DNA from: a virus
Length of the DNA stretch: 45,958 nt
Virus record (IMG/VR): IMGVR_UViG_3300045135_002654
Location: 1 to 45,958 of that record
Reading direction: 5' to 3' (one strand)
How positions within the stretch are numbered: position 1 is the stretch's first letter; every line of letters begins with the position of its first letter. Under the pieces are notes generated by a model. The model saw only the letters and a list, made by a program, of their open reading frames with translations. It was not told the DNA's origin and did not search any database. This document shows positions 1-11,500 of this stretch, piece after piece. Both the position numbers and the translations under genes were made by a program.

Positions 1-247
1 CATCTGGTTTAGTTCGTTTAACTTCGTTATAAAGTTCGGTTACTCTCTCCCAATTAAATTTTGGTTCGGTTACAACTTTATATGGTTTAATACCTAAGTT
101 TACCACTTCTTCCAATATACCATCCAATTCATGTTGTCTATAAACAACTACATGAATTTCATCTACGATATCTTCGTAGTGTTTAATCATATGTGGAAGG
201 AGCGTTGTGTTGTGACCAACAACCGTAACCAAGTTTAGTTTTTGCAT
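1..247 (-). CDS. N-terminal part of a putative glycosyltransferase; runs off the window
   Basis: An open frame begins with ATG at 247 and continues without a stop to base 1, so only about 82 residues are visible. The protein starts MQKLNLVTVVGHNTTLLPHM and goes on with a segment like DEIHVVVYRQHE. A first beta strand, then HNTTLLPHMIKHY, then a strand rich in V is the usual start of GT-A-type glycosyltransferases that open with LVTVVGHNxxxLPHMLKHY, so that is my best guess. Its start overlaps the end of the methyltransferase gene (235-1014) by 13 bases, so the two are translationally close and belong to the same set as the GT-B gene upstream. The catalytic region (a DxD motif) would lie outside the window, so the function is only inferred. 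Confidence 0.55.
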   Translation of the reverse strand, partial: MQKLNLVTVVGHNTTLLPHMIKHYEDIVDEIHVVVYRQHELDGILEEVVNLGIKPYKVVTEPKFNWERVTELYNEVKRTKPD

Positions 248-1014
248 CTCTGAAGAATTGTTAGACCTGTTGATGCTGGTTTAGTTTTAAATATACCATT
301 ATTAAAAAAGTTGAAAATTTCCCATTCTTTATTTTCTTTTAACTCGTTTACCAACTTAGAAGGCCCATTTGTAATTTCTTGATGGTCATTTGTTTTAATA
401 TCATCTGTAACAATATATTCTTTTTCAAATGATTCATCTGTATCGTGTATTGAAACGATACCATTTGGTGAAAGTAATTTTGTATATAATTCAAAATCTT
501 TTTTTACATCTTCATACGAATGTCCTGCATCAATATGAAGATAATCAATCTTAATATCTTCTTTTACAAAAAATTTATAGTATGCATTTTCAGTAGTATC
601 TAAAATAACTCGTGGGTGAAAGTTTTCTCTAAGAAAACTTTTTTCATCAACCCAATCAGTATTACCACCTATTCCATTATTAGCATCTACAAGATAAGTA
701 ACACCAATATCTCCCCAATTATAATCTCTATTTCCTTCAAAGATTTCTGAATCGTATAAATCTACTCTTGCTTGTGTCATTATTCTTGGAATAAATCCTC
801 CACCACTTCCTAAACATACACAAGTTTTTGCTCTCATGTAGTTAATAATCGAATAAACTAATAATCCATCTCCAAGAGTTAAATCAGTTGCTCCATGTGT
901 CCATCTATAAGGAACTTTTTTTAATTCTACAAAATCATTACCATTAGAATCTTTTTGGTTTGATTGATTGTGAGTAAAAAAATCTTTAATAAAATCTAAA
1001 TTAAATAATGTCAT
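235..1014 (-). CDS. Class I SAM-dependent methyltransferase (Methyltransf_24-like)
   Basis: The 259-residue protein has a glycine-rich SAM-binding loop, CVCLGSGGGFIPRIM, near residues 66-80. Near residues 155-193 it has the block IDYLHIDAGHSYEDVKKDF followed by LLSPNGIVSIHDTD. That D..H.Y..V..D....LL.P.G....HDT pattern is typical of the Methyltransf_24 group, often found with sugar-modifying genes. It starts with ATG at 1014, in a 4-base ATGA overlap with the stop of the glycosyltransferase gene upstream (1011-2216), so the two are probably co-translated. The likely role is methylation of a sugar or glycan made or carried by neighbouring transferases. A DNA methyltransferase is less likely because no NPPY/DPPY-type motif is visible. 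A phage MetK (end of the window) could supply its SAM. Confidence 0.75.
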   Translation of the reverse strand: MTLFNLDFIKDFFTHNQSNQKDSNGNDFVELKKVPYRWTHGATDLTLGDGLLVYSIINYMRAKTCVCLGSGGGFIPRIMTQARVDLYDSEIFEGNRDYNWGDIGVTYLVDANNGIGGNTDWVDEKSFLRENFHPRVILDTTENAYYKFFVKEDIKIDYLHIDAGHSYEDVKKDFELYTKLLSPNGIVSIHDTDESFEKEYIVTDDIKTNDHQEITNGPSKLVNELKENKEWEIFNFFNNGIFKTKPASTGLTILQRCKN

Positions 1015-2216
1015 TTTGTTCTTTCTAATAAATCTTGAATAATTTTAGACCATTTTTTTTCATAATCATATTTTTTCATGTATGATTTTATTTTATTAAA
1101 TTCTTGTAATCTAACTTCATGAGAATCAAATAAAATTTTCTTAATACATTTATCAAATTCATTTTTTGAACTCGCTCTATATTTGTAATCTAATTCTATT
1201 GCCCAATCTGTGTGTATGATAGGGAGTTTACCATAATCAACGGCTTGAAATATTGAATATCCAAATGGTTCTTTAAAATATGCTCCATGAAAAATACCAA
1301 AATCTTTTATCATAAAAGTATGATGTATCGATGGATTCCATTGAAAGTATTTTACATTTGGAAAAGTATATCCTGTACTTTCTTTTAGATTTACAAAATC
1401 ATATTTACCTGTTAAAATATATCCTTCATATCCATGCATCCAATGAATACATTTTCTTGATTCACATCTTGAAGCAAATCCTAATTTCCCATTATCTATC
1501 AAATCATTTTGTAGTTCAAAATTATGTTTGAATGTATAATAGTTTGGAACTTTATAAGTATAATTTGGAAAATCTTTAATAACATCTGATGTATTGTTTC
1601 CAATCCAAACTCTTTCTTTAAATGTTGCGATATAATCATTACAAAATTCTTCATCAACTAAAGTATTAAATTGTAATCTTTTTAATTCAGGTATTGCATC
1701 TACAACTTGTTTCATTTCTTTTGGATATGCATGAATAAAAATCATTTCAAATTTATCTTCATATTTCCATATATGTTCTCTTTTATAATAATGAGAATGA
1801 AGTGAATAGATACCACTACATTTTTCTAACCATTCTTTTGTTTTATTTGGGTCATCTCCATGAAAATGATAATCCAATCCTTTTGGTAAAGAAGATGGTT
1901 TAAAGTTTGTTGGTCTTTTTGAATCTATTAGTAATTTCCAATTTGTCCTTTTTTCTAAATTAGGCCATACTTCTTTTAAGAAATTATTTACCCATATATC
2001 TGCACCACCTTGTATGGTATTTCCTGCACCAGTACAAATCATAACTTTTGTACTTTGTGGTTTAGCTTGATTGAAATAAGTTAAATGTTTATCTTTTGGT
2101 AATTCTCTATTTACAATAGAAATTATTTCATCTACATCAAAAGTATCTCCCATATCGGTAAGATAAGTAAATAACCTTTTTTTAATATTTTTTGCTGGAA
2201 CTCCTTTTATTATCAT
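1011..2216 (-). CDS. GT-B-fold glycosyltransferase (GT4-like)
   Basis: The 401-residue protein has the layout of a GT-B enzyme. An N-terminal acceptor domain begins near residue 57 with VMICTGAGNTIQGGADIWVN (a glycine-rich loop after a strand). A C-terminal nucleotide-sugar domain carries EPFGYSIFQAVDYGKLPII near residues 316-334, the counterpart of the EPFG..xxEA.A.G.PVI motif of GT4 enzymes; the second Glu is replaced by Gln here. The first 55 residues are an extension with no recognised domain. It follows the 311-aa protein by 5 bases and overlaps the methyltransferase gene by 4 bases. Its position just downstream of the tail-fiber genes suggests glycosylation of a virion protein, or alteration of host surface glycans, but the substrate cannot be read from the sequence. 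Confidence 0.7.
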   Translation of the reverse strand: MIIKGVPAKNIKKRLFTYLTDMGDTFDVDEIISIVNRELPKDKHLTYFNQAKPQSTKVMICTGAGNTIQGGADIWVNNFLKEVWPNLEKRTNWKLLIDSKRPTNFKPSSLPKGLDYHFHGDDPNKTKEWLEKCSGIYSLHSHYYKREHIWKYEDKFEMIFIHAYPKEMKQVVDAIPELKRLQFNTLVDEEFCNDYIATFKERVWIGNNTSDVIKDFPNYTYKVPNYYTFKHNFELQNDLIDNGKLGFASRCESRKCIHWMHGYEGYILTGKYDFVNLKESTGYTFPNVKYFQWNPSIHHTFMIKDFGIFHGAYFKEPFGYSIFQAVDYGKLPIIHTDWAIELDYKYRASSKNEFDKCIKKILFDSHEVRLQEFNKIKSYMKKYDYEKKWSKIIQDLLERTK

Positions 2217-2221
2217 AACAT

Positions 2222-3157
2222 TTAACTAAAATAACTTTCGTTTAATATTTGTACTGAATTATTTGATAATCCATATGTATTTAAAATATAGTTTTTTGTA
2301 AACAAAGATGTATCTCTAAAATACTGATTATCGTTTGTTTTTATTTTTATATAAGATGGAACCCTATCACCTTCTATAAATTGTATTTCTACATAACATT
2401 CACCAATTCCAAGTTCTTTTACTTCATTTATTGCTAACTTTCTTGCTAATTGGTTTCCATAATTTGAAACAAATGTATTTGATGTACCATACACTTGAAC
2501 CCTATCATCAGATAAAGATTTTCCATACATTTTTATATGATGATTAAATTTTGATGAAAAAGTTTTTTTATTGGTAACATCTACATAACCTACCAAACCT
2601 GTATCTAATAATGATTGAGAACAAAAAGATTCCACTAATGTTGTATCGAAACTTGATGAGTTTATATACACATCACAATTTAATTCATTATTATTTATTT
2701 CAACATCTATTTCTTGAATAAAGTTTGTATTCTTTTTTAAATTATTTAACAATGATTTAGAAGTTACTAAATCTTTTGAATTAAATCCATTTAAAGAACC
2801 TGTCGATGCATATCCAATACACTTTGTTGTTTCATCAATTAAATCATTATCTAAATAATATAAACTTTGTGATGAAAAAGATGATGTGGTGAAAGTTAAT
2901 CCATCAGTATCAAAAGAAGAACTATATGTATAACTATTGTGAATAATATTTTTTACTAAACTTTCAACCAATGTATCATTTCGTTGTTCTTCATTTAAAT
3001 TAGTAATCCAATTAATATTAGGTTTGCCATCACTACCACTTATTTCAAATTTATTATACGATGATGAATATCCACTCGAATCCACCCACCATTGAAGTTC
3101 TGAACAAAGTGATAAACTAATAATATCTAAATTTTTCCAATTTTTAACTTTATACAT
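2222..3157 (-). CDS. Unrecognised protein following the Hint-domain tail protein
   Basis: This 311-residue protein is not recognised. It is rich in Ser, Asn, Thr and aromatic residues (for example SSGYSSSYNKFEISGSDG near the start), has no evident signal peptide or membrane segment, and has a mixed alpha/beta look. It begins 2 bases after the stop of the 800-aa BACON/Hint protein and ends 5 bases before the glycosyltransferase gene, so it is co-transcribed with them. Position and composition (polar, Asn/Ser-rich, predicted beta) fit an accessory virion or fiber protein, or a partner of the Hint protein. This is inference from context only. Confidence 0.6.
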   Translation of the reverse strand: MYKVKNWKNLDIISLSLCSELQWWVDSSGYSSSYNKFEISGSDGKPNINWITNLNEEQRNDTLVESLVKNIIHNSYTYSSSFDTDGLTFTTSSFSSQSLYYLDNDLIDETTKCIGYASTGSLNGFNSKDLVTSKSLLNNLKKNTNFIQEIDVEINNNELNCDVYINSSSFDTTLVESFCSQSLLDTGLVGYVDVTNKKTFSSKFNHHIKMYGKSLSDDRVQVYGTSNTFVSNYGNQLARKLAINEVKELGIGECYVEIQFIEGDRVPSYIKIKTNDNQYFRDTSLFTKNYILNTYGLSNNSVQILNESYFS

Positions 3158-3159
3158 AA

Positions 3160-5562
3160 TTAAAATATTTTTTTTGCATAATCACCACTTACTATCCAAT
3201 GTTTTGTTTCATCCGAAGAATAAGTGTTGAACTCACCATTTTCTGTTTCTATATATACCGTATCTACTTCTTCTTTTATATATTTTTTATCTCCAATATA
3301 TTCATCTGCCCTTACCCATTCATTATTTACTTTTATAGGGTGGTCATTTGTAATTTTAAGACCTTCTTCTATTATATAATATCCTTCTCGTTTATGTTCT
3401 GTAATAACTTTTGTAACTTTTGATAATCCTAAATTAGTTTCTAATAAATCTCCAACAATTACATCGTTTACATTAATAAATTTATTATCAGAAGTTAAAA
3501 CTTTCATTTCGTAAAGTAAACATAATATCGCAGGATTATTACCACCACCTCCACCACTACTACCACCCATATATTGATAATAAGTTACAGAATCAGAATT
3601 CATATTATTATAATTTTGACGAACAGTAATTGAAGTATATTGAGTAGATGATGGTGCTGTACCAGGTGCACTAACAGTATTTTTTATTTGAAGTTCTAAT
3701 AAATAATCATAACCACTTGCTGGTTGTCCTAATGTTGTGTTTGTCCAATCACTCGGACTTCCACCAAATACTGTTGTATTATTTCGTAAATCAACATATG
3801 ATGTTGATGATGCAGTTAAAAGTTTTACTTCTGATGTAGCATTTGATAAAGCAGATGCACCACATTTAACACCAACACCATTATCTTTTGCCCAAACTTG
3901 AAGTACTTCATCTTGTCCTGCATTAAGAGCATAGGTTTGAGAAGAAGGATTATTAGTACTTTCCCATTTTATTTGAAAATCTAGCAGTGCCTTTGTTTGT
4001 TTTATTGTTACAGTTTCACTATAATTACTTGGATAGGAACTTGAACGAAATCTGTAATATGGATATACCATATTATATTGATAACTTGACCACGCTCTAC
4101 CATTTAAAGTATCTGAGTTTTGCACTTGTATTGTTGCATTACCTGTACCTGTTAATGCTGTTGTAATAGGACTCCACGAACTATCAGTTGATTTTTTGTG
4201 TTCATATTTTGAAGTATCATAAAATGCAGTAGATGTATATGAATTACTACCAGCAACTGTACCTTGTATTTCCCAATCATCATCAAATCCTGAATTTGCT
4301 GTTACTTGTAGAGTATATGTACCAACTGGAAAACTTTTAGTGGGGAGTGTTAAAATGTGTGGGTCGGTTTCTCCACTATCTATATCAAATGTTGATAATT
4401 CTTGTACGGGTTGACTAATACTAAGAGTTTTTGTAATACCACTTGTTGTATCTTCTAAAACATAACTTGCAGTACGAGTTGCTGATGTATTATTTGTTGT
4501 AAAAGTAAATGTTGTATCATCAATTCCTATATCACTTGCACCTCCTCCTACTTTACTATCTCCACCGGGATGATAATTACCACTACTTGCACTTACACTT
4601 GATATCCAACTATAAGGTCCACCACTTGCCGTAATTGTCCAAGGATGACCACCAGGTGGTGTTTGTGTTGAATTATAAGGAATAGATGTTGCACCACCAA
4701 ATTGAATAGTTTGGGTACCTCCAACAGAATTAAACTCAATACTACTTATTTCAGATAAATTTCCCCATCGTATGGTATCATAAGCTTCTTGTGTAAATAA
4801 TATTGATGTGATTACAGTTTGTCCTTGTGTGAAACTACCTGTTGCTGAAAGGTTAGCACCAGCGGATGAAGTATTATATCTTAAGTTTCTACTTAATCTT
4901 ACTGTATATGTATTTGGGTCCGAACTTGTGTTTGAACTAACCACACTTGGTGTCATTATATTAGTATTGGATGAATTAAATGTCATTGTAAATCCTGGTG
5001 TTGCAGAAAAGGTTACATCCGTATTACCTGCAGCATAATTAGCACTAACACTTGTTACACTAAATTGAAAAGTAATAGGATTACCTGGTTGACTAACTGG
5101 TAGTGTATCAAGAACAGAATTACTACTACCTAATAATTGAATACTGACTGAACTATTATTAGCACTACCTAAGGCCGAGTTATCTGCAGCAGAAATATTT
5201 ACTGTTGCACTTCCATTCCCATATACTTGGTCAACAGATACAAAACTTGGTATGTTTGATAATCTCCACACACCTGATGTACTGATATTAACATTTTGAT
5301 TACCACCTGTATTTGCAAAGGTTACAGAAGATAGATTAAAACTACCAGCAGTTGCAGTAAGGTTAAAATCTTGACCAAGAAATTCACAAGTTGGATTTGA
5401 ATTTCTACCAGATAATATTACTGAATTTCCATCTCCAAGGCCTGATGTTGCACCTACAACTATACCTAAACCAATAAGGTCTGCAGGTTCAAAAATCGGA
5501 GCATTTGTATCCGAAAGAATTTCTCTTATTCCTAACCTACCTTCGGTACTTCTAATTGCCAT
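3160..5562 (-). CDS. Tail-type protein with BACON/Ig-like repeats and a C-terminal Hint domain
   Basis: The 800-residue protein opens with a short virion-type segment (MAIRSTEGRLGIREILSDT) and then has a series of roughly 90-130-residue beta-rich modules. Most close with a strand of the form VSQPGN, FTQEAYD, ISQPVQ, IKQTKA or VRQNYN. These endings, and cores such as WRLSNIPSFVSVDQVYGNGS, are typical of BACON domains, which are common in Bacteroidetes proteins and their phages. A Gly/Ser linker near residues 667-676 (SSGGGGG) leads into a C-terminal Hint-like domain from Cys681. The start at 5562 overlaps the end of the giant fiber gene by 11 bases. The likely role is a tail or fiber-associated adhesin binding cell-surface carbohydrate. 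The gene call is firm; which virion part it forms is unknown. Confidence 0.8.
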   Translation of the reverse strand: MAIRSTEGRLGIREILSDTNAPIFEPADLIGLGIVVGATSGLGDGNSVILSGRNSNPTCEFLGQDFNLTATAGSFNLSSVTFANTGGNQNVNISTSGVWRLSNIPSFVSVDQVYGNGSATVNISAADNSALGSANNSSVSIQLLGSSNSVLDTLPVSQPGNPITFQFSVTSVSANYAAGNTDVTFSATPGFTMTFNSSNTNIMTPSVVSSNTSSDPNTYTVRLSRNLRYNTSSAGANLSATGSFTQGQTVITSILFTQEAYDTIRWGNLSEISSIEFNSVGGTQTIQFGGATSIPYNSTQTPPGGHPWTITASGGPYSWISSVSASSGNYHPGGDSKVGGGASDIGIDDTTFTFTTNNTSATRTASYVLEDTTSGITKTLSISQPVQELSTFDIDSGETDPHILTLPTKSFPVGTYTLQVTANSGFDDDWEIQGTVAGSNSYTSTAFYDTSKYEHKKSTDSSWSPITTALTGTGNATIQVQNSDTLNGRAWSSYQYNMVYPYYRFRSSSYPSNYSETVTIKQTKALLDFQIKWESTNNPSSQTYALNAGQDEVLQVWAKDNGVGVKCGASALSNATSEVKLLTASSTSYVDLRNNTTVFGGSPSDWTNTTLGQPASGYDYLLELQIKNTVSAPGTAPSSTQYTSITVRQNYNNMNSDSVTYYQYMGGSSGGGGGNNPAILCLLYEMKVLTSDNKFINVNDVIVGDLLETNLGLSKVTKVITEHKREGYYIIEEGLKITNDHPIKVNNEWVRADEYIGDKKYIKEEVDTVYIETENGEFNTYSSDETKHWIVSGDYAKKIF
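3163..3522 (-). other. C-terminal Hint (intein-like autoprocessing) domain, residues 681-800
   Basis: Residues 681-800 of the BACON-repeat protein start with Cys681 in CLLYEMKVLTSD, followed by FINVNDVIVGDLLETN. This matches intein/Hint block A (a nucleophilic Cys, then K-V-L, then the ..V..GD. strand). A block-B-like T-x-x-H is present as KITNDHPI (Thr738, His741), followed by NEWVRADEYIGD. The last strand, KHWIVSGDYAKKIF, resembles the final Hint strand but lacks the terminal His-Asn of splicing inteins. That suggests N-terminal thioester cleavage or ligation rather than splicing. The Gly-rich linker just before Cys681 would suit release or transfer of the adhesin part. Confidence 0.75.
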
Positions 5563-8500
5563 CTTCTAACCTTTTGTTTTGTTCTTCTAATCTTTCTACT
5601 TTCTTTGATAATTCTTTTATTGATTCTACTAATAATGGTACTAATTTTTCATACCATATTGTAAGATAGTTGTGATTATCATCATTTTTACCTATTGGTG
5701 ATTTTTTTACAACTTGTGGTAATACTTTTTGAACATCTTGTGCAATTAATCCAATATGTTCTTCATCCATTTTATGAGCAGCTAATTCATTTGCGATTTG
5801 ATTCCAAGTAAACCGTACTCCTTTTAATTCTTTTAATTTATCTAATGGATTTTCTATTAAACCTAATATATTTTTTAATCTTATATCCGATGCATTAGCA
5901 GTAACATTACCAGTTGCCTCGATACTACCACCAACATCTAACATTACAGAGTTTGCCGATAAACCACTGGTGTTCCGTTCCATCTTTACATAGTTATCAG
6001 TAGAACTTACAACTTGTAAACCTCCACCACATATTTCTGTTCTATCCACAGGTGCAGATAAAGTTAATGAAGAGTTTGCGATTCGTGGTGTTTTAAAAGT
6101 TGTAGTAACATCAAGTAAATAAAAATCATGTTCAATTTCTGTTCTGTAATCAAGTAAAGCGGTATGAACATAATAGGTTTGATTATTTGCAGTATTGTTA
6201 AAACTACCTTGTACCGTTGCAGTATAATCATTTAAATCATGGTCATATGGTAAATAAAATGTTTCAGTAGAAGGGTTTAAATCAGTATGTTGTAATAGTT
6301 TTGTTAATTTAAATGGTTGGTTGTTCCAAGAACTTAAAGATGTTGGAGATGCCGCTGATGTTGATAAACACATTCCAAGATAAACTCTTGAATAAAATTC
6401 ATCAGGTTCATCTGCTCCTCCAATATCTGAGTTTTCTATTACTGTTTTTGCAGTTGCATTTGATAATCCACCCGGTACCGTAAATGTACAAGTTACAGTA
6501 AATAAACCTTCACTTAAAGAATTTATAGACATATTTGATGAGGATGGTCCTCTAAGATATGCTTCTGTAAATACCGATGTAATTGTACCAACATTATTTT
6601 GTCCTGCAGAATAATATTTTGTATAACTTGTCATTGATGTAATTGAATTATTTGGACTTGCACTACCAGCATCCAAATTACTTAAAGTTGTTCCTGAGTT
6701 TATTACAACATTTGCTACACCATTTGAGTCATTAATTGAAATATTTGGAGAACTTCCTGCATTAATCTCCATTCGTTTAGCACCACTTGTTGGTGAATAA
6801 AATTGTGATGTTCCCACTTTCCAACCACCAATTTCACCAGAAGTTGCAGTTACTGTACCTGTAATATCTGCATCGGTTGCTGTCATTGCTCCTGTGGAAC
6901 CAACAGTAAATTTTGGAGATGTAGTTGGGACATTTATTTGAGCACCACCTATTGTACCCCCTATTACTGAAGAACCACTTACTGTACCTTGTAGTGTTAA
7001 ACCTGTACTATCTATTTTTAAATTAGGAGTAATTAAATCTCCATTTGATAAATCAAAGAAACTTCCTGCATCTGAAAATATTTCACTTCCATCTGGTCCA
7101 TCATAGTTTGTTGATTTTATTGCATCGGTTGATAATTCACTCGTGGTAATTGTGTTTGCAGCAATATTACCAGCAACGATTGTATTAGCAGCTATGAGTC
7201 CAGATACAATCGCATTTGAACCTATGTATGTTGATGCATTACCAGTGGTTATTTGGTCAATTCCTGCCATATTACCAGCATCACTAATCAAAGATAATGT
7301 TGCGGTATCTAATGTTGCAAAGGCCCCAGCATCACTAAAGTTATCTATACCACTACCACCAGTTATAGTTATATCACCTTTAATTTCTAAACCTGTACCA
7401 GTCCATTTTAGATAACCAGTTGTACCATTTACTAAAGATAATTTTTGTCCATTTGAACCATCATTACCAATGAATATACCATTACTACCATATCCTTGAG
7501 ATGATTGACCTAATGAGAAATATGGATAATCATTTATACCTGTTAAAGTAATGTGTGCATTACCTGTTGTATCAGTACCAATATTTAAAGTATTCTGTAT
7601 ATAAGATTCTTCAAAAATAGAAATTTTAGCAGCAACAAAGAAATCACCTGTTCCTAATTCTTCCCAAAACGAGGTTTGAGTATCAGGTTGTTTGTTTAAG
7701 TTTGTAGTAGAGTTTGTTTTTGTAGCATAATAAACACCATCATATAAGACAGCATCTCTACGAGTTTCAAAATCATCAGTATCGTAATAAGTTGTACTAC
7801 TATTCCAAGGTCCTCTAAATACTACACCAGGACCTGAAGCACCTGGGTCCCCATCACCACCTTGAACGGCAACACCAACACTAAAATCTATTGTTTTACC
7901 AGTAAAGGCAGTTCCTTCAGAATTTGTATAAGAAAAAGTTACAGTACCACTTGTACCAGTTGCACTACTCGGTGTAGTTGGCGTAATAACACCTGTTGAT
8001 GAATTAAAAGTACCACCTGTTACACCCGTTACTCTAAACTTTTCTGTACCTACAGCACCAGATGAATCATATCCATAATTACCAGTTCCTCCCTCATTAA
8101 CAGTAAGTGTAATTGCAGATGGAGCAGTTACAGTTGAAAAATCTGAATTTGAATCTACTGTTTGTACTTGTGGGTCTAAAGCAGCAACTATAACAGGTGC
8201 AGAATTTTTAACTCTTGTTATTGAACAAACTATATCTTGTGTTGCAGTTGTACCTGCAGTATCAGTATAAGTAACTGTTATTGTAACAGTTTCAGTATCA
8301 GAAGTCATATCTGATGCAGTATCTGTAAAAGTAATTGTATTAGTTGATACAGTACCACTTATTCCTCCACTATATGATACAGTCATTGAATCAAAAACAT
8401 CTGTATCACCTTCAAGTGCAGTTACAGTAATAGTTGTTGGAGATTGTGTTCCATTTCCTTGAGAATCTGATGCAAGTGTTTGTGCAATAGGAGTTGCTGC

Positions 8501-11500
8501 TACTGATACAACAGGTGCAGAATCTCGTACTCTTGCAACAGTTGCTTGTAATGATTTTGTTACCGTTGTTCCTTCTGTATTTGTTGTTGATGCAGAAATA
8601 GTAATTGTACCTGTATCCGATGTCATATCTGTTGCATCTGAACCAATAACAATAATACCTGTTGATGCTGTTGATGATGTAATAGTTACTCCACTTGTTG
8701 CTGTTGCTGATAAAGCACTTAAAGTTCTTGATGAACCCCCTTCATTTGCAGTAACAGTTAAATTACCAGGTGTTTGTGAACCACTACCAGCCGCATCTGC
8801 TTGAATAGTTTGTGAAACTGGTGTAACTTGAAATTCTACATTTGGTGCAGAAGCATTAGTTTTGGAAAGAGATATTGTATCTTGTGTTGTTCTTGATTCA
8901 CCCTCACTATCTGTTACAGTTGCCGTTAATCCAACTTGAGTAGAGTTGGTACCATTTGGTAAATTACCAAATGATAAAGTTAAACCACTTCGAGTAACTA
9001 AAGGATTTCCACTTGAATCATTAGAACCAGATGTTATTGATAAAGAAACATTACCTGAACTAAAAGTAGTAACTGAACCTGTATAAAATTCCCTTATAGT
9101 AATTGTTGAATCATCAAAAGAAGTTAACTGTACACCTGTTGATTTCGCATCTACATTTTGAGTTTTGTTTGTTGTATCAAAAGTAAGTGAAGGTGATGCT
9201 ATTCTGTTTTTTGTGTAATTGACCTTTTTCTGAAAAGATTGTGAGGTTGAGTTATCACCTGCTAAATATTTTATGTTAAGAAGTAAAGAACCACTATCTT
9301 GAGACATTGCAGATATACCATATTCATTTGTTAGATAAGATGAATATGCCTCTGTTACATTTGTAGCAGTTGCAGAAATTATATCAAATCTATTTGGGGA
9401 TGATAATCCATTACTATGGGCTATTTCTTTATTTGCTATTCTTACTTCAACTACTCCATCACCCGATGATACATCATCTAAAATTACTCCTTGTCCATTA
9501 GACCTAAAAGAAGTTGATTCGTTTGAAAGTGTAATTGAAACTCCATCAAAGTTAACAACCTTAGATAAAGTAATCTCATCTGATTGATTATTTCCAAATA
9601 CATCTGAACCTGTAAAGGAGTAGGTAACTTCATCAAAAGAGTTATCTGAAAAAGATGATGAGAACTGAGTTGCTGATATTGAATAAGTATCTATTCCTCC
9701 TTCTGTACCCACATATGTAAGTTCTGGTTTATTACTACCACTATTTACCTCAATAGGTGTAACTAAAGATGCTAAATTTTTTCTTTGTGCTCTTACTAAT
9801 ATTGTTTGTCCACTTGGCTTTGGTTCTAATGCAGTTGGTTCATAAGTAAATTGATTTGCGTTTGATGTTACAATCAATTGTGGTGCATTATCACCATCTT
9901 CTAATCTATATACAGTTTCAAATTCTTGTAAATTTTCTAAAGATGCAGTATATACAATCGAACCAACATATGGTGTTTGTAAACCATCTGTTCTTGAACC
10001 TGTAAAATTTGATAAGGTTACCAATCCACCTGCCGTTGTAACATTTGTAAGTTTACCAGGATACTGATTGTAATCACTTGGGTCTAAGTAATTACCATCA
10101 ACATCAAAGGCAGATGATGCATAAGTAACAGAACCCGTAAGGTTATTTCTTGTAAGTGAAAATTTAATTGTTTGGTTATATGGATTCGCAATAGAACCCG
10201 TAGTAAATCTAAAAGCATTTCTATCTGATTCAAATGTTAGTAATTTACCACTTGTTGGGAAATCATTACCACCATCAAATACTCCAACTGCCGTTACAAT
10301 TACTGGTATGAAATTATTATTTATATCATAAAATTCAAAAATAAAATCAAAAGTTTCTGATGCTGTTTTTCGTGGAATATCTTGTATCAATAAAAATTCA
10401 TCAGGTGAAAATGAAGTTTCTTGTGCATTTTTAAGTGATGCATTTGAAATGTACCAATCATCTCCTTTTACTTCAAATACTAACTTAGCATTACCTGTAT
10501 TTTCTGATAATATATTTTTTGATACATTTTGTCTTGTTCTATAAATAGCCGAACCACTAATAGTTAAAAAATTTTGAGTGAAATTAGATGAACTAAAGAA
10601 GGCTCTTATACTTTTACCTGTATCACTTAATGAACCACTTAATATCGTTCTAAAGTTTAAAGTATATTCTACATCTTTTGAAATTGATATTGATTCTGAA
10701 GTTATTAACTGTTGTACACCTCCTGCCGTTGTGTTGTAATCAAATTTTACTGCCTGTGATAATACTGAAGAATCAATTGTTACAGGATGTTGAACCGATG
10801 AAGTTTCCCAATATGTACTTAAATTTGTTTCATCAAATCTACCATATGATAATTCTGTATCTGAAGTAGTTGTAATATCTCTGAGTAATTCTGATGATTC
10901 TAATTTTGATTCTTGTACAAATTGAAAATCACCAACTGCATTTCTTGATTTTCTAAATACCTTTACTCTTGCAACATCACCAACAAATGTTTTAAGTTGT
11001 GTAATATTAATTTTAGCGAATGAACCTGTAAGTGTGGTTTCTCCTATTATTTCGTTTTGAAAATCAGAATAAGTTACTGAGTATGAACCTGATGTAAAGT
11101 TTGATACAAAATTATTTGAAGTATATGGTACATCTATTAATACCTCACTATCATTTAATACCTCTATGATTTTTGCAGTATGAGATGGTGATGATATTGT
11201 GATTGTATTTTCATCAACATCTTTATCCCAACTTCCACTTGTTAGTTGTAATTTATAAAGAGTACCTGCTCTCCAAGTACGAATATCTGTACCATCATTT
11301 GGTACTTCTGATATACCATGAACATATCCTGTTTTAGTTACTGTGGGAACGGTTTTTGAAAATATAGGTTTTACAAGTTCTGTGATTGTAACCTCGGGTC
11401 TTTTATAAAATCTTACAATATCCTCATTACTTAAGTTTTTATTTATATTAAATGTTCTTTCCCACTTTAAATTATATATACCCTTCCACTCATCTGGTAC

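Noticed and set aside
4808-5038. Plus-strand open frames opposite the BACON protein (also opposite the fiber near 7143-7415 and other large genes)
   Set aside because: They arise from the Thr/Ser/Val-rich composition of the minus-strand proteins. They have no ribosome sites and no recognisable domains.
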